This document shows positions 29,473 to 37,388 of a DNA stretch of 64,000 nucleotides, piece by piece; within the stretch, counting starts at the first letter, position 1; each line of letters begins with the position of its first letter. A model generated the notes under the pieces. The model did no database searches, had not been told where the DNA came from, and was given only the letters and a program-made list of their open reading frames with translations. This DNA is from Candidatus Obscuribacterales bacterium (GTDB lineage: Bacteria; Cyanobacteriota; Vampirovibrionia; Obscuribacterales; Obscuribacteraceae): positions 36,179 through 100,178 of the forward strand of contig JAGVKG010000017.1 of the NCBI GenBank assembly GCA_020050685.1, read 5' to 3'. A program made the translations under genes and the position numbers.

Positions 29473-30561
29473 TTAAATAGCTGCGCGACAAACATCTAGT
29501 CCCCGGGCGTCGGCCAAAGTTAAACCGTCCCGCTTTAACAAGCCGCTCAGTTCGCGGTTTATGCGAGCCGGCAAGCCTGGCCCGGAAAAAACCAGGGCTG
29601 TGTAAATTTGCACAACTTGCGCCCCGCGCCGAATAAATTGATACGCGTCTTCACCTGAGGCAATGCCGCCGCAAGCAATAATTTCTTGTGCCGGCTCTTT
29701 CAAGCGGTACACTTTGTCACACAAAGACAATGCCAGGTTTTTCAATGGAGGCCCGCTCAAACCACCTTGACCAATTTGGGCAAGCTTTGCTTGATCGGTC
29801 TTCAAACCGGCTCGCGTATTAGTTGTGTTTGTGCAGACAAAGCCACGAAGATTATTTGCTTTGGCGCACTCGACTGTCTTAGCGATAAGCTCATCGGAAC
29901 TATCAGGAGAAAGTTTGACAAATATCGGCAAACTGCGATTGTTCGCCTTTTGCACCTCGCTGACAATTGTGGCGAAAAGATTTGACTCAGCTAGCTGAGC
30001 CTCGCGCGTGTTGGGACAACTGACGTTGAGCGTGACATAAGCAAGCGGCAAGTGTTTTATTTGCGCAAATGTTTCCAAAACATCTTCGACAGCTTTGTCA
30101 CCGGAAATTGCTGGATCATTTGTCTTAGCGATATTCAGTCCGACAGGCAATGAGAATTTTGCCGACTGCAATCTTTCTGCCACAACTTCTGCACCATCAC
30201 CATTCAATCCCATTCTATTGATTAGGGCTTCGTCTTCCACTAAGCGAAACAAACGCGGTTGGGGATTTCCCTTCGAGGCACGAGCTGTGACCGAACCGAT
30301 CTCGGCAAAACCAAAGCCGATTTCTCCCACAACTTCTGTCAGCTTGCCATTCTTATCAAAACCGGCAGCCAGACCAAGGGGATTAGCCAGGGCAACGGAG
30401 GCTAAGCTTGTCTCGAGGTTTTTGTCGCTGTATTCAAAGGCAAAGCGCAAAGCCGGCCAAAGCGGAGTTGCAAAGCAGGCTGCCTTTTGCACAAAGCTAT
30501 GCGAAACCTCAGCATCCAGGCTGAAAAGAATTGGCCGCAATAGGTTTTTGTAGATTGACAT
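29473..30561 (-). CDS. pyrD: dihydroorotate dehydrogenase (quinone), class 2
   Basis: 362 residues from the ATG at 30561; upstream in-frame ATGs would extend it beyond the family length and into the divergent promoter region. Oxidises dihydroorotate to orotate at the membrane with quinone. Class 2 hallmarks: N-terminal amphipathic helices (YKNLLRPILFSLDAEVSHSF), NPLGLAAGFDKNG, NRMGLNGDG, GGLSGPPL and the FMN-phosphate loop GGIASGEDAY. Unusually the catalytic-base position reads NVSCPNT, with Cys as in class 1 enzymes where E. coli class 2 has Ser. Flanked by a divergent MFS gene. Confidence 0.9.
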   Translation of the reverse strand: MSIYKNLLRPILFSLDAEVSHSFVQKAACFATPLWPALRFAFEYSDKNLETSLASVALANPLGLAAGFDKNGKLTEVVGEIGFGFAEIGSVTARASKGNPQPRLFRLVEDEALINRMGLNGDGAEVVAERLQSAKFSLPVGLNIAKTNDPAISGDKAVEDVLETFAQIKHLPLAYVTLNVSCPNTREAQLAESNLFATIVSEVQKANNRSLPIFVKLSPDSSDELIAKTVECAKANNLRGFVCTNTTNTRAGLKTDQAKLAQIGQGGLSGPPLKNLALSLCDKVYRLKEPAQEIIACGGIASGEDAYQFIRRGAQVVQIYTALVFSGPGLPARINRELSGLLKRDGLTLADARGLDVCRAAI

Positions 30562-30668
30562 CGTTTCTGCTCGCGAGCCTAGCGCATTCAAGTAAAATAC
30601 GTCTTGTTCATATAACATATTAGCCTGTGACTTTCTCATTTGCGAGAAATTTATCTTGAGGATCAACA

Positions 30669-32009
30669 ATGCCAACTGCGGAAATTCCAGAAATGACACA
30701 TGACAGTGCACCAGGTGAAGCGGCGACAACTTTGGCACCACAGCGCGAAATAGTTGCCTGGATTTTGTATCACCTAGCATATTCCGGTGTGCCGGCAGTG
30801 GTATCAACGGCGATTTTCAATGCTTATTTTGTCGAAGTGGTTTGTGGTGGCGCGAATATTCCCCAAGGAACGTCGACTTTACTTTGGACTGTCGCCTGCA
30901 GCATTGCTAACTTTTTCGTGATGGTAAATGCCCAATTTCTTGGCACATTTGTTGATACGTCGGCATCAAAGAAGCGCTTGCTTGCCTGCGCCACTGTCGG
31001 CTGCATTATCACAACGGGCATGTTAGCCCTGGCAGGACCAGGTGCCGTGCTTTTAGCAATGATACTGACAGTAGCTTCTGGATTCACCTTCTCCACCGCT
31101 GAAGATATGATTGCCGCCTTTCTGCCAGAACTTTGTCCATCCAACGACATGGGGCGCATTTCTGCCTTTGGCGCATCGGCTGGTCACTTAGGCAGTCTAT
31201 TAGCATTAGGTGTTTGTCTTGGTTATGTGCAGTTTGCTCAAGCCCAGGGACAAACAGCACCACAATTTGTTCCCGTAACAATGCTAATTGTCTCCGTACT
31301 ATATATTGTTCTCTGCCTACCGACATTCTTGTGGCTCAAAGAACGCGCTCAACCGCAGCCACTGCCACCGGGTAAAAATACTTGGCAAACCAGTATCTCT
31401 CGCCTGCAACACACAATTAAACATGCAGCTCGATATAAAGATCTGGTGCGCTTGCTGGCAAGCATCGTTGTTTACACTTGCGGCACTTCTACCATCGTAG
31501 TCTTAGCTGCTGTCTACGCACACCAAGTCATGAAGTTCACGACCTCCGACACAATAGTGATGATTGCCATTGTCAATCTAACCGCTTCCATCGGCGCAAT
31601 AATTTTTGGTTACGTGCAAGACAAAATTGGTTCCGTAAAAACACTTGCCACCACTTTGGTGCTTTGGCTAACAGCCATTGGTTTGGTCTTCATGACAGAA
31701 GACAGAACAGTTTTTTGGATTGCCTCCAACTTAATCGGTATGGCGATTGGCTCGAGCTATTCAGTTGGACGGGCGCTCGTCGGACAGTTCTCACCGAAAG
31801 ATAGAGCCGGTGAATTTTTTGGTCTTTGGGGACTTGCCTGCAAGCTTGCGGCTGTCGTTGGTCCATTAAATTACGGCTTAATTGCTTATGCCTCGGGTGG
31901 CAACCAAAGAATCGCCATTGGCTCCACAGCCCTCTTTTTTGTGATTGGCATGGCAATTCTCTTTAGCGTCAATGAAAAGCGCGGCAAGGAAGCGGCTCTA
32001 ATAGGCTAG
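30669..32009 (+). CDS. MFS transporter
   Basis: 446 residues with 12 predicted transmembrane helices and a longer central loop (ERAQPQPLPPGKNTWQ). Layout, the D-x-x-A/K-R-L-like loop after helix 2 (DTSASKKRL) and the YVQDKIGSVKTL loop after helix 8 fit the major facilitator superfamily, close to UMF1/permease-type members with a FxPxDRAGEFFG segment (FSPKDRAGEFFGLWG). Substrate unknown. The start is preceded by TTGAGGA (about 8 nt). Confidence 0.8.
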   Translation: MPTAEIPEMTHDSAPGEAATTLAPQREIVAWILYHLAYSGVPAVVSTAIFNAYFVEVVCGGANIPQGTSTLLWTVACSIANFFVMVNAQFLGTFVDTSASKKRLLACATVGCIITTGMLALAGPGAVLLAMILTVASGFTFSTAEDMIAAFLPELCPSNDMGRISAFGASAGHLGSLLALGVCLGYVQFAQAQGQTAPQFVPVTMLIVSVLYIVLCLPTFLWLKERAQPQPLPPGKNTWQTSISRLQHTIKHAARYKDLVRLLASIVVYTCGTSTIVVLAAVYAHQVMKFTTSDTIVMIAIVNLTASIGAIIFGYVQDKIGSVKTLATTLVLWLTAIGLVFMTEDRTVFWIASNLIGMAIGSSYSVGRALVGQFSPKDRAGEFFGLWGLACKLAAVVGPLNYGLIAYASGGNQRIAIGSTALFFVIGMAILFSVNEKRGKEAALIG

Positions 32010-32050
32010 ATTCAGGCGTTTTTCGAGTTATCTTATAGCTTACCCACCTC

Positions 32051-32079
32051 TTGACAGCCTTCTGGTCCGAGGGGATAAT
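32051..32079 (+). promoter_or_regulatory. near-consensus sigma-70 promoter
   Basis: TTGACA (32051-32056), 17-nt spacer, GATAAT (32074-32079). Transcription would start near 32086, more than 250 nt before the next start codon at 32342, leaving a long leader or a separate RNA. Confidence 0.6.
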
Positions 32080-32085
32080 TATCTT

Positions 32086-32319
32086 AAGCCGATCTAATTG
32101 CGTTGGATTGTGGGCGATCAGAGTTAGGGTCGTGGAGCATTTAAAATAACGCCCAAACATTTGGGCAATTGTAAAAATCGTTTCTGAGGGGAAGCATCCG
32201 TGCGCACCCGTACTTCTTGGTGTACACATTTATAGGTGGGGTACGAAAGGCGAAAAAAAATCAGGATCCACATGGCTGATGGCGAGAGGCAAGAACTTGT
32301 AGGTACAAGTTCTTGCCTC
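32086..32319 (+). ncRNA. candidate structured leader or small RNA
   Basis: The 332-bp gap 32010-32341 has no credible coding frame. It holds a near-consensus promoter, a GCCCAAA-CA-TTTGGGC hairpin (32151-32166), an A8 tract near 32264, and a perfect 16-bp inverted repeat at 32286-32319 that could end the transcript. The layout fits a ~235-nt small RNA or a regulatory leader of the flavoprotein gene. It does not match any RNA family I can recognise (6S, tmRNA, RNase P, SRP were considered). Confidence 0.35.
32286..32319. repeat. 16-bp perfect inverted repeat with 2-nt centre
   Basis: GAGGCAAGAACTTGTA-GG-TACAAGTTCTTGCCTC, 22 bp before the flavoprotein ATG. No T-run follows directly (AATATGCTTTACTT). 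It may be a hairpin terminator for the candidate RNA upstream or a protein-binding palindrome. Confidence 0.75.
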
Positions 32320-32341
32320 AATATGCTTTACTTATGCACAT

Positions 32342-33523
32342 ATGAGCCACTACGATGTGATTATTATTGGAGCAGGCGCTGCCGGCATGTTCTGCGCCTG
32401 GCAAGCTGGACTGCGCGGACGCAAAGTTGGCTTATTTGATCATTCAAAAAAAATTGGTCGCAAGATTCTTATTTCGGGCGGCGGGCGTTGCAACTTCACG
32501 AACATTCACGCCGGACCGCAAGCTTATGTCTCTAACAATCCGCACTTTTGCAAGTCGGCTCTTTCCCGCTTTACTGCAGACGATTTCATTTCCATCGTCA
32601 AAAAACACAGAATTGCATTTCACGAAAAGAAATTGGGGCAGCTATTTTGTGACGACTCAGCAGAAGAAATTGTCGCCATGTTGGTTGGCTTATGCAAAAG
32701 CGTCGGCACGCACTTTCAATTGGATTGTTATGTAGACCAAGTGCAACAAAATCAGCCAAGTGGATTTGAAATTGAAACCAATCACGGACGCGTTACTTGC
32801 GAGTCGCTAGTTATTGCCACTGGCGGGCTTTCCATCCCGCAAATTGGTGCCACCGGATTTGGTTACAAAATTGCCGAGCAGTTTAAACTGAAAATAGTTA
32901 AGCCACGCCCAGCGCTTGATGGCTTTGTTTTTCAGAATAAAGATCTTGCACACTATGCAGATTTGTCCGGACTTTCCATCGATACAATTGTCTCTGCCGA
33001 TGGTGCGGACTTTCGCGAAAACATTTTGTTCACGCACACAGGACTAAGCGGACCTGCCAGCCTGCAAGCCTCACTTTATTGGGACAACGGCAATCCACTT
33101 TCAATCAATTTACTTCCAGAAACAAATGCCTTCGATTGGTTCTGCCAAAAACGCAAACAAGGCGCAAAAGCAGAATACAAAAATCTCTTAGCAGAGATCT
33201 TGCCCAAAAGATTTGCTGAAAAATTTTGCTCCTGGTATCAACCACAATCAATGCCAGCAGAAATTTCCGACAAGGACCTGCAAGAATTCTGTGAGAAGTT
33301 GCACAACTGGCAAGTGATACCACTTTCCACTGTCGGTTATAAAAAAGCCGAAGTAACCAGGGGCGGCGTCGACACCAACGAACTTTCCTCTAAGACAATG
33401 GAAGCCAAAAAAGTCCCCGGCTTATACTTCATCGGCGAAGTCGTCGACGTCACAGGCCAACTAGGCGGCTACAACTTCCAATGGGCCTGGTCATCTGCTT
33501 TTGCCGCCGGCGAATACGTCTAG
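32342..33523 (+). CDS. NAD(P)/FAD-dependent oxidoreductase, HI0933/YhiN family
   Basis: 393 residues. N-terminal FAD-binding DVIIIGAGAAGMFCAW, the HI0933 signature KKIGRKILISGGGRCNFTN, mid-domain ATGG-L-S-I-P-Q-I-G-A-T-G-F-G, and C-terminal VDVTGQLGGYNFQWAWSSA. The family (COG2081, including BaiN and aminoacetone-type oxidases) contains flavoproteins of mostly unknown substrate. The 3' end is 6 nt from the convergent ArsC-like gene. Confidence 0.9.
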   Translation: MSHYDVIIIGAGAAGMFCAWQAGLRGRKVGLFDHSKKIGRKILISGGGRCNFTNIHAGPQAYVSNNPHFCKSALSRFTADDFISIVKKHRIAFHEKKLGQLFCDDSAEEIVAMLVGLCKSVGTHFQLDCYVDQVQQNQPSGFEIETNHGRVTCESLVIATGGLSIPQIGATGFGYKIAEQFKLKIVKPRPALDGFVFQNKDLAHYADLSGLSIDTIVSADGADFRENILFTHTGLSGPASLQASLYWDNGNPLSINLLPETNAFDWFCQKRKQGAKAEYKNLLAEILPKRFAEKFCSWYQPQSMPAEISDKDLQEFCEKLHNWQVIPLSTVGYKKAEVTRGGVDTNELSSKTMEAKKVPGLYFIGEVVDVTGQLGGYNFQWAWSSAFAAGEYV

Positions 33524-33529
33524 ACCGTG

Positions 33530-33877
33530 TTATTTGAACACTTTTTTGTACGTGTCTTCATCGAAGCCGATTAGGAGAGTCTTGCCGCGTTTTATCGTCG
33601 GGGCTCGCAGGTTGCCGGTTGGGCCGAGCATGACGGCAAGTATTTCATCCTTGCTGGGTTTGTCTTTTTTCAGATTTAGGTGTACAGCTTTCTGGCCTTT
33701 GCTGGCGTAAATTTCATCGGCTTCTGCCGCCAACTCTAATGCTTCTTTTGCGCCCATGGATTTTGAGCGGGCATCTACTGTCGTCTTTGCTTTGAGATCA
33801 TTTCTCACAAGAAACTCTTGTGACCGGGTGCAGGTCATTCAACCCTTGCGGTGATAAATCCAATCAAATATAGCCAT
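33530..33877 (-). CDS. candidate selenoprotein: ArsC-like thioredoxin-fold protein with in-frame UGA
   Basis: The frame with an ideal ribosome site (GAGGT, 7 nt before ATG 33877) reads MAIFDWIYHRKG, then UGA (33839-33841), then MTCTRSQEFLV and 95 further residues to a stop at 33530: 115 residues if UGA is read as selenocysteine. In ArsC/Spx-like relatives the segment reads D-W-(L/I)-Y-x-R-K-(G/S)-C-x-x-C, so UGA replaces the first Cys of the redox motif, giving U-M-T-C. Downstream family features are intact: VDARSKSMG, AVHLNLKKDKPS, GPTGNLRAPTI and LLIGFDEDTY. A SECIS-like hairpin follows at 33805-33823. A thiol-disulfide or peroxide/arsenate-type reductase role is inferred. If UGA is a stop, the remaining 102-residue protein would lack its nucleophile. 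Confidence 0.75.
33805..33823 (-). promoter_or_regulatory. SECIS-like hairpin after the UGA
   Basis: On the minus-strand RNA, UCACAAGA-GUU-UCUUGUGA is a perfect 8-bp stem with a 3-nt loop starting with G. The loop begins 23 nt after the UGA. Bacterial SECIS elements sit in the coding region 16-37 nt after the UGA with a small G-containing apical loop, so position and shape fit. A weaker UGACC/GGUCA stem lies between it and the UGA. Confidence 0.6.
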
Positions 33878-33930
33878 TAGCAATACCTCATATTCAAACA
33901 CGTAGCTTGGTACTTTATCGATAGTATCAT

Positions 33931-34689
33931 ATGCCAATGCTGACAAATTGCCCATATCCCGATTGCAGATTTTCTTTTGAGATTGAAGGCCCATCCGAAA
34001 GTCGGAGCTTTAAATCCTATGGGGAATTTCGCCCACAAAACGGTACATGCCCAGACTGTAAGCGTCCCGGTACATTCCGCCATCTAAGCGTCTTGAAGCA
34101 TGTTGAAAAGTTTTGGCGCGAGTATTCTACTGCCGAAAATCAACAAGCCATAAGCAACCGCAACTACACGGAACTGCCGCTGATCGCCGCATTGGAAGAT
34201 ATTCGCAGCCTGCACAACGTTGGTTCTATCTTCCGCACAGCCGATGGCGCTGGCGTCAATCATTTGATATTGACTGGTATCACAGGTTGCCCGCCACGCA
34301 AACAAATAGCCAAAACAAGTTTAGGCGCAGAAGATAATATCACTTGGGAATATCGCGCCGGATTTCTTGATGTTTTGCCCGACTTGAAAAAAGCTGGTAT
34401 GCAAATTATTGGTCTTGAGTGCACAGATCAAAGTCGTCTACTCAACGAAGTAATTGCAGAAGAAAAAATTCAATCACCGATTTGCTTAGTAGTGGGCAAC
34501 GAAGTGACTGGCATTTCTCAAGAAGTCCTGGCCAATTGTGATCAGGTTTGCCATCTGCCAATGCGCGGTACAAAAGCGTCACTCAACGTCAGCGTAGCCT
34601 TCGGTATTGCCGCATATGCTTTAGCAGATTCTATTTGCCTTGAAAAGTCGGGCAATCGGGGTATTTGCATTCCAAGCGCCAGTCTGTGA
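33931..34689 (+). CDS. SpoU/TrmH family RNA 2'-O-methyltransferase with N-terminal Cys cluster
   Basis: 252 residues. The SPOUT knot motifs are clear: HNVGSIFRTADGAGV (motif 1), ICLVVGNEVTGIS (motif 2) and LPMRGTKASLNVSVAFGIA (motif 3). They would methylate a ribose in tRNA or rRNA using S-adenosylmethionine. The first ~50 residues hold two Cys pairs (C-P-Y-P-D-C and C-P-D-C), probably a zinc-binding RNA module, which is not standard in TrmH. The gene is divergent from the candidate selenoprotein with 53 bp between them. Confidence 0.85.
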   Translation: MPMLTNCPYPDCRFSFEIEGPSESRSFKSYGEFRPQNGTCPDCKRPGTFRHLSVLKHVEKFWREYSTAENQQAISNRNYTELPLIAALEDIRSLHNVGSIFRTADGAGVNHLILTGITGCPPRKQIAKTSLGAEDNITWEYRAGFLDVLPDLKKAGMQIIGLECTDQSRLLNEVIAEEKIQSPICLVVGNEVTGISQEVLANCDQVCHLPMRGTKASLNVSVAFGIAAYALADSICLEKSGNRGICIPSASL

Positions 34690-34765
34690 ACATTTGCAAC
34701 TAGACTTGCGTGATAAAATGGCGCGGGAACATTGAAGCGAGCTCGTCGTCTCAGGGGAAAGTTAG

Positions 34766-35578
34766 ATGCGTCAGCAGACAAATTCACAAATGAAGTGCTT
34801 CCTAGCTACTTTAATATTACTTGTCACAACTTCTGTGACAGTCTCTGTGGCAGCCGCCACTGCCAATAAGAGCGCGCTTTATTATGCCAACCAATTGCTG
34901 CACGAAGGCAAATATAAGGAAGCGTTGCCTTATTGCGAAGAGGCAGTCAAACAATTCCCTAAGTCGGCCCGCGCCTGGAAAGACCGCGGTGTTGCCTATG
35001 AGAATCTGGATGAGCACGAAAAGGCAATTGCTGATTTAAGCAAAGCAATTAGTCTCAATCCCAATTATGCCGTGGCTTATTCCTATAGAGCCTGGGCCTA
35101 CAATGAATTGCGCGATTATGCCAAGTCTGTGCAGGATTGCACGAGGGCTTTGAAAATCAATCCTTATTTGGATTCTGCTTATGCTAACCGTGCCGAAGCT
35201 TTCAATGGGTTACATAAATACACAAGTGCTCTGCATGATGCCAACATGGCAATCAAGCTTTCACCTCGTTACGCCGTTGCCTACAACAATCGTGCTTGGG
35301 CAAATTTTGGCTTAGGCAAATACGCTTTGGCTGCCAATGATGCATCCATTGCCATTCGCTTGAACTCCAAATATCGCTGGGCTTACTATCTCACCAGAGC
35401 ACAGGCCTACGAAAAGCTGGGAGAAAAACACTTAGCTCGCAAGGATCGCCAAACGGCAAAAGAAATGATGCCGGAAGCTGTCGCCAGGGAGGAAGCTCAA
35501 GAGGGCGACAAGAAAGTCGAACTTGAGCCAGAGAAGAAATCAGATTCTAAAGCAGACAACAAAAAAGCTAGTGACTAA
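34766..35578 (+). CDS. secreted TPR protein
   Basis: 270 residues. Signal peptide to about residue 30 (ending VSVAAATA), then about five TPR units with typical W-x-x-x-G / Y-x-x-A pattern (for example ARAWKDRGVAYENLDEHEKA, AYSYRAWAYNELRDYAKS) and a Lys/Glu-rich disordered tail. Probably a periplasmic scaffold. AGGGGA lies ~8 nt before the ATG. The 3' end overlaps the convergent SRPBCC gene by 4 bp. Confidence 0.8.
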   Translation: MRQQTNSQMKCFLATLILLVTTSVTVSVAAATANKSALYYANQLLHEGKYKEALPYCEEAVKQFPKSARAWKDRGVAYENLDEHEKAIADLSKAISLNPNYAVAYSYRAWAYNELRDYAKSVQDCTRALKINPYLDSAYANRAEAFNGLHKYTSALHDANMAIKLSPRYAVAYNNRAWANFGLGKYALAANDASIAIRLNSKYRWAYYLTRAQAYEKLGEKHLARKDRQTAKEMMPEAVAREEAQEGDKKVELEPEKKSDSKADNKKASD

Positions 35579-36003
35579 CCAATAAACTCTGCCAAGTTAA
35601 TCAAGAAATGGTTCCAGCCATGAGCATGTTCTTCAATTGCTTCATCTGAATATTTGCCTTGGCCAAAGCCAGACTCAGATACTTCAAACAAGCTTTGCTT
35701 GCCTTCGCTTTTAATGGCAAATTCCACTGTCGTGTTGAGCTCAGGCGCATCCGCTTCCCAACCAAGCACAAAAACAAAGCGATTGGGCGACGCATCTTCG
35801 ACTATCTTGCAAGGCACTTCAATCACGCCGAACTCAGAATCCCATTCCAAAATAAATCCATCGTCAGTTGGGTTTGCCCGTTGGCAAAGCCAATTAACCA
35901 TGCCCTCAGGCTTTGTCACAAGCGGATACAACACCTCTGGCGTGCAGTTCACCAGAACACTGCGATTGATTATCCTTGCGCTTTTTTCGCTAGCTTTGCT
36001 CAC
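35575..36003 (-). CDS. SRPBCC / AHSA1-like protein
   Basis: 142 residues with the START-like helix-grip fold of the activator-of-Hsp90-like (AHSA1) group: opening R-S-V-L-V-N-C-T-P-E-V-L-Y-P-L-V-T-K-P-E-G-M-V-N-W, central FILEWDSEFGVIEVPCKIVE, and closing EEHAHGWNHFLINLAEF. These bind small hydrophobic ligands; substrate unknown. It lies 36 bp downstream of preA on the same strand but there is no evidence of a shared function. Confidence 0.75.
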   Translation of the reverse strand: MSKASEKSARIINRSVLVNCTPEVLYPLVTKPEGMVNWLCQRANPTDDGFILEWDSEFGVIEVPCKIVEDASPNRFVFVLGWEADAPELNTTVEFAIKSEGKQSLFEVSESGFGQGKYSDEAIEEHAHGWNHFLINLAEFIG

Positions 36004-36039
36004 GCGATTTTTTGCCAGTCTTATTAGTGAGTGTGGACT

Positions 36040-37377
36040 TTAGTGAATATGGATTTTGGCGTGCTTGCGATACTCTTCCATACTATCCCATTCCAGGACT
36101 TCTGGTTTTGTTTTCACAAGTTCATTCCAGGTGATGTGTGGTCTACCTGTGTTAATTTCCACCATGGAAATACAATCATCAACTGGGCACACTGTAGAGC
36201 AAAGATCGCAACCGACGCAATCTTCTTCCCGCACCACTGGATAGGGGCGCTCATTTGGTTCGCCTTTGAATTTCAGATCTTTCATATCAATGCATTGGTG
36301 TGCTGCGTCATTGCAAGCAATAAAGCAAAGGTTGCACTGAATGCACTTAGCTGGATCGACGCGGGCTACAGTTTGGAAACCAAGATCGAAATCGCCGAAA
36401 GAAGAAATGCGATGAACGGATTTGCCAATCAATTGATCAATTGATGTGTAACCTCTCTCATCCATCCAGTTAGATAGACCATCGATCATATCTTCGACAA
36501 TGCGGAAACCATAGTGCATAACCGCTGTACAAACTTGCACAGATGTTGCACCAAGCAAAATAAATTCCAAAGCATCGCGCCAGGTTTCAACACCGCCCAT
36601 GCCGGAAATTGGCATCTTAGCCTTTTGAATTTCAGGATCGGAGGCAACTGCCGAAAGCAAGTGCAAAGCAATTGGTTTGACTGCCGGACCGGCATAACCA
36701 CCGTGTCCACCTTTGCCACCAACATTTGGTCTGATTTCAAAAGTATCCAGATCAACACCGATAATGCTGTTGATTGTATTGATTAGTGAAACAGCAGACG
36801 CCCGACCTTTAACCGCAGCGCGTGCCGGTTGGACAATGTCCGTGACATTTGGTGTCAGTTTGACAATTACTGGTTTGGTGGCAACATCCATTACCCACTC
36901 TGTCACCATGCAAGTGTATTCAGGCACTTGCCCCATGGCAGCACCCATGCCGCGTTCAGACATGCCGTGCGGACAACCAAAGTTCAACTCAAAACCATCA
37001 GCACCAGTTTCTTCTACACGCTTGACGATATCTTGCCAGGCTTGCTTGGTAGATTCGACCATGACAGAAGCAATGACTGCATGATTAGGAAAGTTGCGCT
37101 TGGTCTCGGCAATTTCCTTGAGATTGACTTCCAGAGGACGATCAGAAATCAACTCAACATTGTTCAAGCCAATAATTTTGCTGCCTTTGTAATCGATAGT
37201 GCCGTAACGATTGCAGACATTGAGAACTGGAGCACCAATGGTTTTCCAAACTGCTCCACCCCAACCTTGCTCGAATGCCTTCTGAACTTGATAGGCAGAA
37301 TTGCTTGGTGGCGCCGATGCCAGCCAAAATGGGTTCGGAGATTTGATACCACAAAAGTCAATTTCCAGATTAGCCAT
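36040..37377 (-). CDS. preA: dihydropyrimidine dehydrogenase, catalytic subunit (PreA)
   Basis: 445 residues. Flavin TIM-barrel of the dihydroorotate-dehydrogenase type (CGIKSPNPFWLASAPP, NFGCPHGMSERGMGAAMGQ with the catalytic Cys, ISGMGGVETWRDA) followed by a two-cluster ferredoxin domain (CIQCNLCFIAC and CVGCDLCSTVCPVDDC). Together with PreT it reduces uracil/thymine to the 5,6-dihydro form using NADH, or runs in reverse. It starts 11 nt after preT and ends the operon. Confidence 0.95.
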   Translation of the reverse strand: MANLEIDFCGIKSPNPFWLASAPPSNSAYQVQKAFEQGWGGAVWKTIGAPVLNVCNRYGTIDYKGSKIIGLNNVELISDRPLEVNLKEIAETKRNFPNHAVIASVMVESTKQAWQDIVKRVEETGADGFELNFGCPHGMSERGMGAAMGQVPEYTCMVTEWVMDVATKPVIVKLTPNVTDIVQPARAAVKGRASAVSLINTINSIIGVDLDTFEIRPNVGGKGGHGGYAGPAVKPIALHLLSAVASDPEIQKAKMPISGMGGVETWRDALEFILLGATSVQVCTAVMHYGFRIVEDMIDGLSNWMDERGYTSIDQLIGKSVHRISSFGDFDLGFQTVARVDPAKCIQCNLCFIACNDAAHQCIDMKDLKFKGEPNERPYPVVREEDCVGCDLCSTVCPVDDCISMVEINTGRPHITWNELVKTKPEVLEWDSMEEYRKHAKIHIH

Positions 37378-37388
37378 TTTGTTATCCT

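Noticed and set aside
33836..33838. ATG directly after the UGA as the true start of the ArsC-like gene
   Set aside because: Starting there removes the first strand and the redox nucleophile of the fold, whereas the upstream ATG has a better ribosome site and reads through family-conserved residues up to the UGA.
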